64,000 nt of DNA. Source: Lentzea albidocapillata subsp. violacea (GTDB lineage Bacteria; Actinomycetota; Actinomycetes; Mycobacteriales; Pseudonocardiaceae). The notes below the pieces were generated by a model. That model had not been told where the DNA came from. It was given only the letters and a program-made list of their open reading frames with translations, and searched no databases. A program made the translations under genes and the position numbers. Positions 7,086 to 14,832 of the stretch are shown here, one piece after another (the stretch's first letter is position 1; every line of letters starts with the position of its first letter). The stretch spans positions 124,001 through 188,000 of the forward strand of contig NZ_FNET01000008.1 of the NCBI RefSeq assembly GCF_900100275.1, read 5' to 3'.

Positions 7086-8308
7086 TCGCGCGTCACCGCC
7101 ACCCCGTGCTCGGCCATGCGCCGCAGCCGCAGCCGGTGCTCCGCGGCGATCATCTCGGCCGCGACCTCACCCCACGGCGTCTCCGCGTCGGGTTCCAACG
7201 GCATCGGCAGCGTGTTGATCGCCAGCACGACGTGCCCGTGCTTGCGCGTCTGCACGGCCAGCTCCGCGATGTCGTCGTCGAGGAACGGCGACAGCACCAC
7301 GACCACGCTCCCGTGCGGCAGCTTGCGCAACGCCACCCGCGACGACCACCCGGCGGCCTGCACGCACACGACGAGCTGCGTGCGGATGCGCATCAGGTGC
7401 CGCCGCCCGACGCCGGAACGCACGTTGAGCTGCGGCCGTGACAGGTCCATCAACGCCACCCGGTCGCCCTGCCGCAGGTAGCCCGCGGCCATCGACGCCG
7501 CCTGCCGCACCGCCCGGTCCAGGCTGCCGCCGGGCCGCGTCGTCGCCCCGTAGTGGGGAGAGGCCCAGTCCGAGACGTCCAGGCCGACGTCCGCGCGGGT
7601 GTCCAGGGCCAGCACGATCTCCGCGTCGGCCTCGGCGTGCCGTTCGCGGACGTGCACGGTGCCGGTGCGGGTCGTGACGCGCCAGTCGATGCGCTTGAGC
7701 CTGTCCCCCGGCTGGAACGCCCTGATGTCGCGCAGTTCGGTCGAGTCACCGGCGCGCGGCGACCGGTGGATGCCGACCAGCCCGGCCGGACGGGGCGGCA
7801 GCGGACCGGACGGGTGGTGCTCGACCGGTGGCAGGATCGTCCGGACGTGCTCGACCCCGACGATCGGCCCGTAGACGTGCATGCCGTCCGGGCCGGCGAA
7901 CAGGTGGTCCAGCCGCAGGTCGACACCGGGACCCCACGCGTCGCGCCGGATCTCGACCGGCAGGTCGGGCGAGTGCGCCGGCACCGCGCGAGCGCCACCC
8001 GGCAGCTTGACCACGGCGATCTCCGCGTCCGCGCCGTCGAGGTGCGCGACGGTGTGCACGACACCCATGCCTGCCCCACGCGGCACGGGACGAACGTCGA
8101 CCGTCGGTGTGCCACGGGGTTTCTGAGTGAGGAACACGGACAGGATCAGCGGCACGCCGAACAGCACCAGCTCCACCTGGTGCAGGAACATCCCGCCGAC
8201 GACGAGCCCGACGCCCAGCCAGACGGCGCGCGTGTACGCGTCCGTCGGGTGCCAGTGCGCGCCGTGCGACTGGGCGAACGCCTCCCTGATCCTGTCCGCC
8301 CTGCTCAT
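7079..8308 (-). CDS. DUF58 domain protein
   Basis: A 409-residue protein starting MSRADRIREAF at an ATG that overlaps the MoxR stop (ATGA). Two membrane helices lie near the N-terminus (AVWLGVGLVVGGMFLHQVELVLFGVPLILSVFL). The DUF58 signature is RDIRAFQPGDRLKRIDWRVT, followed by HVRERHAEADAEIVLALDT, a vWA-like strand with acidic residues. The family is always found next to MoxR ATPases and is thought to be a client or adaptor assembled by them. Here it is third in a five-gene operon without the usual transglutaminase-like partner. Confidence 0.85.
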   Translation of the reverse strand: MSRADRIREAFAQSHGAHWHPTDAYTRAVWLGVGLVVGGMFLHQVELVLFGVPLILSVFLTQKPRGTPTVDVRPVPRGAGMGVVHTVAHLDGADAEIAVVKLPGGARAVPAHSPDLPVEIRRDAWGPGVDLRLDHLFAGPDGMHVYGPIVGVEHVRTILPPVEHHPSGPLPPRPAGLVGIHRSPRAGDSTELRDIRAFQPGDRLKRIDWRVTTRTGTVHVRERHAEADAEIVLALDTRADVGLDVSDWASPHYGATTRPGGSLDRAVRQAASMAAGYLRQGDRVALMDLSRPQLNVRSGVGRRHLMRIRTQLVVCVQAAGWSSRVALRKLPHGSVVVVLSPFLDDDIAELAVQTRKHGHVVLAINTLPMPLEPDAETPWGEVAAEMIAAEHRLRLRRMAEHGVAVTREC

Positions 8309-9246
8309 GAGCTGGGCGGGCCCGGAACCTTGCCGAGCAGCTCGGTGACGACCTGCACGCCGTTCACGCCGGACGTCCACGTCTCGGGCTTCATCACGAG
8401 CCGGTGCGCCAGCACGGCGACAGCGCACTCCTTGACGTCCTCGGGCGTCACGTAGCCGCGATCGTCCAAAGTGGCCAGTGCGCGGGCGACGAGCACGAGC
8501 CCTTGCGCGCCACGGGGTGACGCGCCCACCTCGACCGAGGAGTGGTTGCGCGTGGAGACCGCCAGATCGACGCAGTACCGCAGGAGATCGTCGTCCACTG
8601 TGGTCTGTTCGAGCTCGGCCTGCAGCTCGGCGAGCCTGCCGGGGGCGAGCACCGGCGCCACCTCGGCCTCCTCCCGCTGCCGCGCGAGCCGGCGGCGCAG
8701 GACCTCGACCTCCTCCTCCGGCGGCGGGTACCCGATGTCGAGCCGCACCAGGAACCGGTCGAGCTGCGCCTCGGGCAACGGGTAGGTGCCCTCGTACTCG
8801 ACGGGGTTCGAGGTCGCGAGCACGTGGAACGGCCTGGGCAGCGGGAACGTGCGCCCCTCGACCGTCACCTGCCGCTCCTGCATGGCCTCCAGCAACGCGG
8901 ACTGCGTCTTCGGCGGCGTGCGGTTGATCTCGTCGGCGAGCAGCAGCCCCGCGAACACCGGCCCCTGGTGGAACTCGAACTCACGGCTGCCGGGGTCGTA
9001 GAGGAACGACCCGGTGACGTCCGCCGGCAGCAGGTCCGGCGTGCACTGCAGGCGGCGGAAGTCGAGGCTGAGCGCCTGCGCGAGCGACCGCGCGATCAGC
9101 GTCTTGCCCAGGCCCGGCACGTCCTCCAGCAGCACGTGCCCGCCCGCCAGCACGGCCGCGAACGCGAGCCGCAGCGTGCGGGTGCGCCCGACGACGACCT
9201 TGCCGATCTCGTCGAGGACCGCCTTGGCCTCAAGCGAAATGGTCAC
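8305..9246 (-). CDS. MoxR-family AAA+ ATPase
   Basis: A 313-residue protein from GTG at 9246 (VTISLEAKAVLDEIGKVVVG). Walker A is LEDVPGLGKTLIARSLA, Walker B is LLADEINRTPPKTQSALLEAM, sensor 1 is HVLATSNPVEYEGTYPLPEAQLDRF, and the C-terminal helical domain ends VKECAVAVLAHRLVMKPE. MoxR proteins act as chaperone-like ATPases that mature or activate vWA-type partners. The start overlaps the upstream stop (GTGA) and the stop overlaps the DUF58 start (ATGA), so the operon is tightly coupled. Extending the frame further upstream would run through the neighbouring gene and is not supported. Confidence 0.9.
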   Translation of the reverse strand: MTISLEAKAVLDEIGKVVVGRTRTLRLAFAAVLAGGHVLLEDVPGLGKTLIARSLAQALSLDFRRLQCTPDLLPADVTGSFLYDPGSREFEFHQGPVFAGLLLADEINRTPPKTQSALLEAMQERQVTVEGRTFPLPRPFHVLATSNPVEYEGTYPLPEAQLDRFLVRLDIGYPPPEEEVEVLRRRLARQREEAEVAPVLAPGRLAELQAELEQTTVDDDLLRYCVDLAVSTRNHSSVEVGASPRGAQGLVLVARALATLDDRGYVTPEDVKECAVAVLAHRLVMKPETWTSGVNGVQVVTELLGKVPGPPSS

Positions 9247-9593
9247 TCGACCCTCCTGAGCCTCTCCGCGAGTTGCTTCGGATCCGGCATCTCGGACGCC
9301 TCGATCCCCAGTCGTGCGAACCGGGCGCGGAACCGTTCCCGGTAGCGCCTCGGGTCCTCCGCCGCCTCGGTGAGCCTGCTCGCGAGCGTGCTGGCGACTG
9401 CGGTGCTGATCGAACCGGGCGGCGGCGGTGCCGAACTCCAGACGATGTCGGTGGCCCGCGGCAGCCGCGTGACCAGCACACCGAACGCGGTGGGCGGCAC
9501 GGCCAGCGCCGCGGCCCACGCCGGCGAGGCGCCGAGCCACCAGATCACGACGCCGATGATCACCCCGGCCACCAGTGCCAGCACGGTCTTCAT
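9243..9593 (-). CDS. Small membrane protein of the MoxR operon
   Basis: A 116-residue protein starting MKTVLALVAGVIIGVVIWWL. It has two membrane segments: the N-terminal one and WAAALAVPPTAFGVLVTRL. A soluble C-terminal part follows, rich in Arg and Glu (EDPRRYRERFRARFARLG). ATGA overlap at its start and GTGA overlap at its end place it between the DUF4129 and MoxR genes. I do not recognise a named family. Location implies a structural role in the same membrane-associated complex. Confidence 0.7.
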   Translation of the reverse strand: MKTVLALVAGVIIGVVIWWLGASPAWAAALAVPPTAFGVLVTRLPRATDIVWSSAPPPPGSISTAVASTLASRLTEAAEDPRRYRERFRARFARLGIEASEMPDPKQLAERLRRVE

Positions 9594-10189
9594 GCGAGCT
9601 CCCGGACGATGCGGCTCAACTCTTGCCGTGCCTGCCGAGCCTGCGCGGCCGTCACGTCCTCGTGCCCGAACCGCGCGCGTTGGTAGAGGTCCTTGAGCAC
9701 CACGGCATCCACACCGAGCTTCTCGGTGAACTCCGTGGGCGTCTGGTGCGGCAGCCGTTCCTCGGCGGCTTCGAGCGCGAGCCAGGCGGCGATCACAGCG
9801 TCCCGGGGCGGCCGGTTCGGGTGCTCGGTGAACTCCTGCAACGCCTTCTCGACGCGCTTCACCACCGCGGACTCCCCGATCTCGGCACCCTCGACCTCGA
9901 CGCCGCGCACGCCTCCGCGACGGCGCCAGCGGGGCAGGTCGAACGCCAGGATGATCCCGATCAGTCCGAACAGGACGAGCCCGGCGAGCAGCACCAGGTA
10001 CACGGTGAGCGGCACCGCGAACACACCCGGTAGCTCGGTCGGCAGCGGAACGTCCAGCTGCGGCGCGGTGTTCTGCGGCGGCGGGCGGTCGTCCAGGCGG
10101 TTGACGAACGTGACCGGCGACGTGCCGCCGGCCGCGACGACGACGATCAGCAACGCCGCCACCGCCACCCCTGCCCGCCACCACTTCAT
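9590..10189 (-). CDS. DUF4129 domain membrane protein
   Basis: A 199-residue protein starting MKWWRAGVAVAALLIVVVAA. It has an N-terminal anchor, a periplasmic Pro-rich stretch, a second helix (PLTVYLVLLAGLVLFGLIGIILAF), and a cytosolic DUF4129-like region. The latter contains RDAVIAAWLALEAAEERLP, QTPTEFTEKL, and LYQRARFGHEDVTAAQARQARQEL, the usual signature at the end of transglutaminase-DUF4129 proteins. Here the domain is on its own polypeptide. It is the first gene of the operon running down to 6624, with a promoter expected in the 20-bp gap to the AbiE-like module or inside that module. Confidence 0.75.
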   Translation of the reverse strand: MKWWRAGVAVAALLIVVVAAGGTSPVTFVNRLDDRPPPQNTAPQLDVPLPTELPGVFAVPLTVYLVLLAGLVLFGLIGIILAFDLPRWRRRGGVRGVEVEGAEIGESAVVKRVEKALQEFTEHPNRPPRDAVIAAWLALEAAEERLPHQTPTEFTEKLGVDAVVLKDLYQRARFGHEDVTAAQARQARQELSRIVRELA

Positions 10190-10209
10190 GGCGGTCAGCC
10201 TTACACGGG

Positions 10210-11088
10210 TCAGCGGGGTTCGGCTGATCCTTCGGCCAACTCGCTGGTGTCGGGCGGCCACTCCTGGATCATGCGATCGAACTCACGCAGCAGTTCGTCG
10301 ACCAGAGCGACCATCGAAATCCTGATCTCGTCAGAATCTCCGAAGATCCCCTCCGCCTCGGCTGCGAGCTTCGGGAGCAGACCATCCGGTTCCGCCGCCA
10401 GCACACGAAGCTCCTCGGCAGCCTGTTTCGCCACCACGCCCGACAGCTCGTTCGAGACCAGATCACGCAGGCTCCGCGCCAATGCCCGGAAGTCTTCCTC
10501 TGCTCGGAGCAGGCGGAGCACGTCCAGCCCGTCCTTGGGCTTCAGACGGTGAGGCTGCTGGTGCCGCCTCTCTGCGATCTTGATGACCTTCGAGACGATG
10601 AGGGCCGCAGGACCAGCGACCTTGATCTCGAACGACCGCGAGTCGCCGGCATCCAGCGCACGAATCGTTCGAACGTCGTTGTCCACCACCGCGGCTTCCA
10701 ACCCAGCTGTCCTGCGAGCGGTCATCTTGTCGTCGTGCGGTGGCTGAAGGCGTGCCGATCGGTGGCTTGAGCTCCCGCCGCACAACGCCTCGGGTGCCAT
10801 CAGATCAACCGCGATCCCGCCACGTCCCAGCCAGCTGCCTGGCTGGTTGCCCGGTACGAAGCCGGCCGCACGCATGGCATCCACAACGGCGGGTTCACTC
10901 GCGAGCAGGTTCGGAATGAACGCGAGGTCCGCATCGGTCGTGGTCGGCGCGGTCGCGAAGTCGGCGGCCCCTGCGTGCAGATAGACCGCTTGCGCGCCAA
11001 CGAGAACGACCGCTTCCCGGTGCGTCCCCAATCCGTCGAGCGCGTCCAACAGCACAGCCCGCGCCTGGACGTACTCCGGTGAGATCAT
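10210..11088 (-). CDS. Nucleotidyltransferase-fold protein (AbiEii-like toxin candidate)
   Basis: A 292-residue protein; the ATG at 11088 overlaps the upstream stop (ATGA), preferred over an ATG three codons earlier. VVLVGAQAVYLHAG followed by TTDADLAFIPN gives the nucleotidyltransferase pattern (G-[AG]-x(n)-D-x-D, here TDADL). GGIAVDLMAPEAL carries the third acidic position. AALIVSKVIKIAERR and KPKDGLDVLRLLRAEED match the helical part of AbiEii/GSU2403-type proteins. In AbiE-type type IV toxin-antitoxin systems this partner is the toxin that transfers nucleotides to tRNA. The preceding gene carries the matching regulator. Confidence 0.7.
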   Translation of the reverse strand: MISPEYVQARAVLLDALDGLGTHREAVVLVGAQAVYLHAGAADFATAPTTTDADLAFIPNLLASEPAVVDAMRAAGFVPGNQPGSWLGRGGIAVDLMAPEALCGGSSSHRSARLQPPHDDKMTARRTAGLEAAVVDNDVRTIRALDAGDSRSFEIKVAGPAALIVSKVIKIAERRHQQPHRLKPKDGLDVLRLLRAEEDFRALARSLRDLVSNELSGVVAKQAAEELRVLAAEPDGLLPKLAAEAEGIFGDSDEIRISMVALVDELLREFDRMIQEWPPDTSELAEGSAEPR

Positions 11089-12227
11089 TCTTTCCAACCT
11101 GCTTCACTGGTTTCGAGCACCGTCATCAGCTGCTGGGCCTCCTCTGCCGAACGGCCCGGCCCGGTCAGCAGATCCGCCACAACCTGTGCGGGAGCCGCGT
11201 AGTCAAGCCCTTCGATCCGTCGCGATCTCGCGTAGACGACCTCGTCATACGGCCGCATCACGAGCACGTTCATTCCTCGTTCGACGGATCTCAGGCCAAG
11301 ACGGTCCATGAGTCCGACCGGGTCTTCGGCGTACAGGCTGAGCGAGACCAACGGCGACACCGCTGTCAAGCCATCCGGCAGGTACGCGCGTGCAGCAGCA
11401 GAGCCCGTCAGCACGACGCGCGAATCAACTGAAGGCAACGTCGCCAATGCATGGCTCAACCCACGCGGGTCCACTGTGGTGATGACCTCGTTGGAGGCCA
11501 TGACCTTGTAGTCCTGGACCCAGCGATCGACCAGTGCTCGCTTGCGCACCGCGGTCACCGCCCCGTCCTCACCTCTCGTGAGGACCGCTTCTCGATCGAG
11601 AAGTTCGAGGACCCGCGCGCTTGTCGCGGCGCCGACCTGCGCTCGTCCGGCCAGGTCCCTCACTCCGACAGGCTCCGAGGTGTCGAACAGTTCAAGAACG
11701 ACTTTTGCCGCCGCAGGGCCACGAAGAGACTTGAGCAACCGGTCAGCCGGATCACGGAACCCGTTGCGATCTGAGCCTGTTCGGTCGAGGAACAGGGCCG
11801 GCCGTTCGACTTGCAGGCGCAGGTTTCCAGTCAGGTCGAACCAGCCCACGAGGTGGTGCTGTTCCGCCTGCGCACGAGTCGTAGGCGACACGAAGGGGGC
11901 GGCCAGCATCAACCCACCGACTTCGATGCCGCGCTTTTCCGCCGCCTTGGCGTACGTTTTGAGCTGGTTCACCATCCCGGCGACATCTCTCGGCACTACG
12001 ACGCTCTTGCATTCGAGCAGCACTGTTGCCTCGGCCCCATCCGGCGCCGTGATCACGAACTCGGCGTCCGGTCGGTACGCACGGCGTGAACCGCACTCGG
12101 CGACCTGCGAACCAGGTTCGACCGTCCAGGTAGATGGCAGGACGGAACGAATGGCCAGCAGAGCGGACCAGATGAGTTCCGCCTCGGTCGTTCCACGTTC
12201 TGCACCGTTCCGTGTCACATGGAACAT
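11085..12227 (-). CDS. AbiEi-like regulator with a nuclease-like N-terminal domain
   Basis: A 380-residue protein. Residues ~15-130 contain RPDAEFVITAPDGAEATVLLECKSV, a D-x(n)-ECK arrangement like the PD-(D/E)XK fold. A ~60-residue winged-helix region follows: KVVLELFDTSEPVGVRDLAGRAQVGAATSARVLELLDREAVLTR. The C-terminal ~170 residues (VLTGSAAARAYLP ... LVSLSLYAEDP ... MNVLVMRPYDEVVYAR ... VVADLLTGPGRSAEEAQQLM) match the C-terminal part of AbiEi-like antitoxins. Its stop overlaps the nucleotidyltransferase gene. I infer an operon-encoded antitoxin/autoregulator with an added domain whose activity is unknown. It could instead be a standalone DNA-binding defence protein. Confidence 0.65.
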   Translation of the reverse strand: MFHVTRNGAERGTTEAELIWSALLAIRSVLPSTWTVEPGSQVAECGSRRAYRPDAEFVITAPDGAEATVLLECKSVVVPRDVAGMVNQLKTYAKAAEKRGIEVGGLMLAAPFVSPTTRAQAEQHHLVGWFDLTGNLRLQVERPALFLDRTGSDRNGFRDPADRLLKSLRGPAAAKVVLELFDTSEPVGVRDLAGRAQVGAATSARVLELLDREAVLTRGEDGAVTAVRKRALVDRWVQDYKVMASNEVITTVDPRGLSHALATLPSVDSRVVLTGSAAARAYLPDGLTAVSPLVSLSLYAEDPVGLMDRLGLRSVERGMNVLVMRPYDEVVYARSRRIEGLDYAAPAQVVADLLTGPGRSAEEAQQLMTVLETSEAGWKE

Positions 12228-12229
12228 GT
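12217..12229. promoter_or_regulatory. Inverted repeat over the start codon of the AbiE-like operon
   Basis: ACATG and CATGT flank a 3-base centre (GAA), and the repeat covers the ATG at 12225-12227. Bound by the winged-helix protein it would block initiation. The repeat is short and could be chance. Confidence 0.3.
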
Positions 12230-12259
12230 TAGTTTGCGGAACACCCTCTGGGAAGCGCG

Positions 12260-12946
12260 TTACTGCGACACGTCTGGGTGACAGCTGACCGAACGACTCG
12301 GCGGCCAGGCGGAGGCCCGTTTCAGCACGTCCTGCAGCATCTCCTGGGTGAGCCTGCCGGTGTACGTGTTGTGCGGCGACACGTGATAGCACCCGAACAC
12401 CCGCAACCCGCCCATCTCGACCTCCACCCCGTGCCCGAACTTCGGCCGCCCGGACCCCAGCAGCGGCAGGAACGCCTTCCACCCGAACCCGCCGAGCACC
12501 ATGACGGACCGCAGGTTCGGCATCAGCGAGATCTCCTCCCGCAGGAACGGCGAGCACCGGTCCCGTTCCTCCGCAGTTGGCTTGTTGTCCGGCGGCGCAC
12601 AGCGGACGGGCGAGGCCATGCGCACGCCGTACAGCTCCATGCCGTCGTCCCTGGCCCAGGCGCGGGGCTGTGAGGCCAGGCCGACCTCGTACAACGCCCG
12701 GTACAGGAAGTCGCCGGAGGGGTCACCGGTGAACATCCGCCCGGTCCGGTTTCCGCCGTGCGCGGCGGGGGCGAGGCCCACGATGAGCAGCGACGCGTCC
12801 ATCGGCCCGAAGCCCGGGACCGGCTTGGCCCAGTAGTCCTGGTCCATGAACGCCGCGCGCTTCGTCACCGCCACGGACTCGCGCCACGCGACCAGGCGCG
12901 GGCACGCTCGGCAGGCCGTTATTCGATCGTCGAGTTCCGTAGTGTT
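12260..12946 (-). CDS. Uracil-DNA glycosylase, Fe-S family (start unresolved)
   Basis: The reading frame from 12946 encodes ~228 residues. CRACPRLVAWRE gives the first two cluster cysteines. KPVPGFGPMDASLLIVGLAPAAHGGNRTGR is the family motif A and uracil pocket, RCAPPDNKPTAEERDRC supplies the remaining cysteines, and CYHVSPHNTYTGRLT is motif B. This is the family IV/V type (UdgB-like) that excises uracil and other deaminated bases. No ATG, GTG or TTG lies in frame between CRACP and the divergent neighbour's start. The nearest upstream candidate is a GTG near 13020, inside the S10 gene; the nearest downstream GTGs would delete the CxxC. The coordinates give the conserved region only. Confidence 0.75.
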   Translation of the reverse strand, partial: NTTELDDRITACRACPRLVAWRESVAVTKRAAFMDQDYWAKPVPGFGPMDASLLIVGLAPAAHGGNRTGRMFTGDPSGDFLYRALYEVGLASQPRAWARDDGMELYGVRMASPVRCAPPDNKPTAEERDRCSPFLREEISLMPNLRSVMVLGGFGWKAFLPLLGSGRPKFGHGVEVEMGGLRVFGCYHVSPHNTYTGRLTQEMLQDVLKRASAWPPSRSVSCHPDVSQ

Positions 12947-12952
12947 GCTCCC

Positions 12953-14410
12953 ATGTCCGAGGAGAAGACCGAAGAGAAGCCCGAGTCTCCCGCTGATGAT
13001 CTGGTCACCACCCAGCACAGCATCGTCGTCAAGGGCCGCGAGCTGAACTACACCGCCACCACGGGGCGGATCGTGCTCAGGGAAGAAGTGCTCAAGGACG
13101 GCGTGTTCGAGGGCCACAAGCCCAAGGCCGAGGTGTTCGTGACCACCTACACGCTCGACGGCGCGGACCCGCTGAAGCGGCCCGTGACGTTCGCGTTCAA
13201 CGGCGGACCGGGTTCCGCGAGCGTGTGGCTGCACATGGGACTCCTCGGGCCGCGCCGGGTCCTCAGTGGCGACGTCGGCGACCTCACCGCACCGCCGTAC
13301 GGGATCGCGGACAACGAGGAGAGCCTGCTCGCCGAGAGCGACCTGGTGTTCATCGACCCGGTGTCGACCGGGTACTCCCGTGCCGCCGAGGGCGAGAAGC
13401 CCGGCAGCTACCACGGCTACCAGCCCGACATCGAGTCCATCGCCGAGATCATCCGGCTCTGGACCTCGCGCAACGGCCGCTGGATGTCCCCGAAGTTCCT
13501 CTGCGGCGAGTCGTACGGCACGCTCCGCGCGGCCGGTCTCGCCGAGCACCTGCAGAAGAAGTACGGCATGTACCTCAACGGGCTCATGCTGATCTCCTCG
13601 GTGCTGGACTTCGCGACGCTGGAGTTCAACGAGGGCCACGACCTCGCCTACACGCTCTTCCTGCCGACGTACGCGGCCATCGCCAACTACCACGGCCTGC
13701 ACGGCGACCGGCCGCTCAAGGAGGTGCTCGCCGAGGCCGAGGAGTTCGCGGTCCGCGACTACCCCTACGCGCTCGCCCGCGGCAACCGGCTCAGCGACGT
13801 CGAGCGTGCCGCGACGATCGAGAAGCTCGCCCGGCTCACCGGCCTGTCCGAGGAGTACGTGGACGCGGTCGACCTGCGCATCGAGCACATCCGGTTCTTC
13901 ACCGAACTGCTCCGCCGCGACCGGAGGACGGTCGGCCGCATCGACGCCCGCTTCACCGGCTGGGACACCGACTACGGCCGTGAGGGCATCTCCGCGGACC
14001 CGTCCATCGACGCGATTCTCGGCCCGTACTCGGCGGTGCTCAACCACTACGTGCACGCCGAGCTCGGCTACTCCAGCGACCTGCCGTACGAGGTGCTCGC
14101 GAGGGTCATCGACCAGTGGTCGTACAAGGAGTTCGAGGGCCGTCACGTCACGACGGCGGGCAAGCTCTCGGCGGCGATGCGGGCGAACCCGCACCTCAAG
14201 GTCCACGTCGCGTTCGGCTGGTACGACGGCGCCACGCCGTACTTCGCGGCCGAGCACCTCATCGCGCACCTGCAGATCCCGAAGGAGCTCACGGCGAACA
14301 TCGAGTCGGCCTACTACCCCGCCGGCCACATGATGTACGTCCACGAGCCCAGCAGGATCCAGCAGTCCGAGGACCTGGCGGCGTTCGTGCGGAACTCCTC
14401 GAACACGTGA
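12953..14410 (+). CDS. Serine carboxypeptidase-like peptidase (S10)
   Basis: A 485-residue alpha/beta-hydrolase. TFAFNGGPGSASVWLHMGLLGPRR carries the oxyanion hole, and LCGESYGTLRAAGLAEHLQ carries the nucleophile Ser in GESYGT. The catalytic Asp is in VAFGWYDGATPYFAAEH, and the His in YPAGHMMYVHEPS. No signal peptide is visible: the start is MSEEKTEEKPESPADD, so it is probably cytoplasmic, unlike eukaryotic S10 enzymes. It is expected to release C-terminal residues from peptides. The stop overlaps the GNAT start (GTGA), forming a three-gene operon with 14407 and 14829. Its start is within a few bases of the divergent glycosylase frame. Confidence 0.9.
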   Translation: MSEEKTEEKPESPADDLVTTQHSIVVKGRELNYTATTGRIVLREEVLKDGVFEGHKPKAEVFVTTYTLDGADPLKRPVTFAFNGGPGSASVWLHMGLLGPRRVLSGDVGDLTAPPYGIADNEESLLAESDLVFIDPVSTGYSRAAEGEKPGSYHGYQPDIESIAEIIRLWTSRNGRWMSPKFLCGESYGTLRAAGLAEHLQKKYGMYLNGLMLISSVLDFATLEFNEGHDLAYTLFLPTYAAIANYHGLHGDRPLKEVLAEAEEFAVRDYPYALARGNRLSDVERAATIEKLARLTGLSEEYVDAVDLRIEHIRFFTELLRRDRRTVGRIDARFTGWDTDYGREGISADPSIDAILGPYSAVLNHYVHAELGYSSDLPYEVLARVIDQWSYKEFEGRHVTTAGKLSAAMRANPHLKVHVAFGWYDGATPYFAAEHLIAHLQIPKELTANIESAYYPAGHMMYVHEPSRIQQSEDLAAFVRNSSNT

Positions 14411-14832
14411 TCCTCGACCTGTCCGACGGCACCGTCCTGCACGAGCTCTGGACGGTGCAACGGCTGGCGTACGCCGTCGAGGCCGAGCTCATCGGCTTCG
14501 ACGGCATCCCGCCGCTGCACGAGTCGCTCGACGAACTCCGCGCCTGTGACGAGACCTTCCTGGGGCTCTACGACGAGGAAGGTCTCGCGGGCGCGGTGTC
14601 CTACCGGCTCGACGGGTCCACTGTGGACATCTGCCGGCTCGTCGTGCACCCGCGGGCACACCGCCGCGGCATCGCGTCGAAGCTGCTCGACGCGCTGCCG
14701 GAGGGGCCGCAGGTCGTCAGCACCGGCACCAGGAACGAGCCCGCGCTCGCGCTGTACCGCAAGCGGGGGTTCGTGGAGACCGGCACGCGCGAGGTCGCTC
14801 CGGGTGTCTCGCTCACCGACCTGAGCCGATGA
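14407..14832 (+). CDS. GNAT-family N-acetyltransferase
   Basis: A 141-residue protein from GTG at 14407. The acetyl-CoA binding core is VDICRLVVHPRAHRRGIASKLLDALP (motif A with R-x-x-G-x-A), followed by TGTRNEPALALYRKRGFVETG, motif B. The substrate is unknown. The start overlaps the peptidase stop and the stop overlaps the next ATG (ATGA), so the three genes are coupled. Confidence 0.85.
   Translation: MILDLSDGTVLHELWTVQRLAYAVEAELIGFDGIPPLHESLDELRACDETFLGLYDEEGLAGAVSYRLDGSTVDICRLVVHPRAHRRGIASKLLDALPEGPQVVSTGTRNEPALALYRKRGFVETGTREVAPGVSLTDLSR

Noticed and set aside
12260..14344. Extension of the glycosylase frame through the whole S10 gene (694 codons)
   Set aside because: Only the last ~230 codons carry motifs; the rest is antisense to the peptidase and of low complexity.
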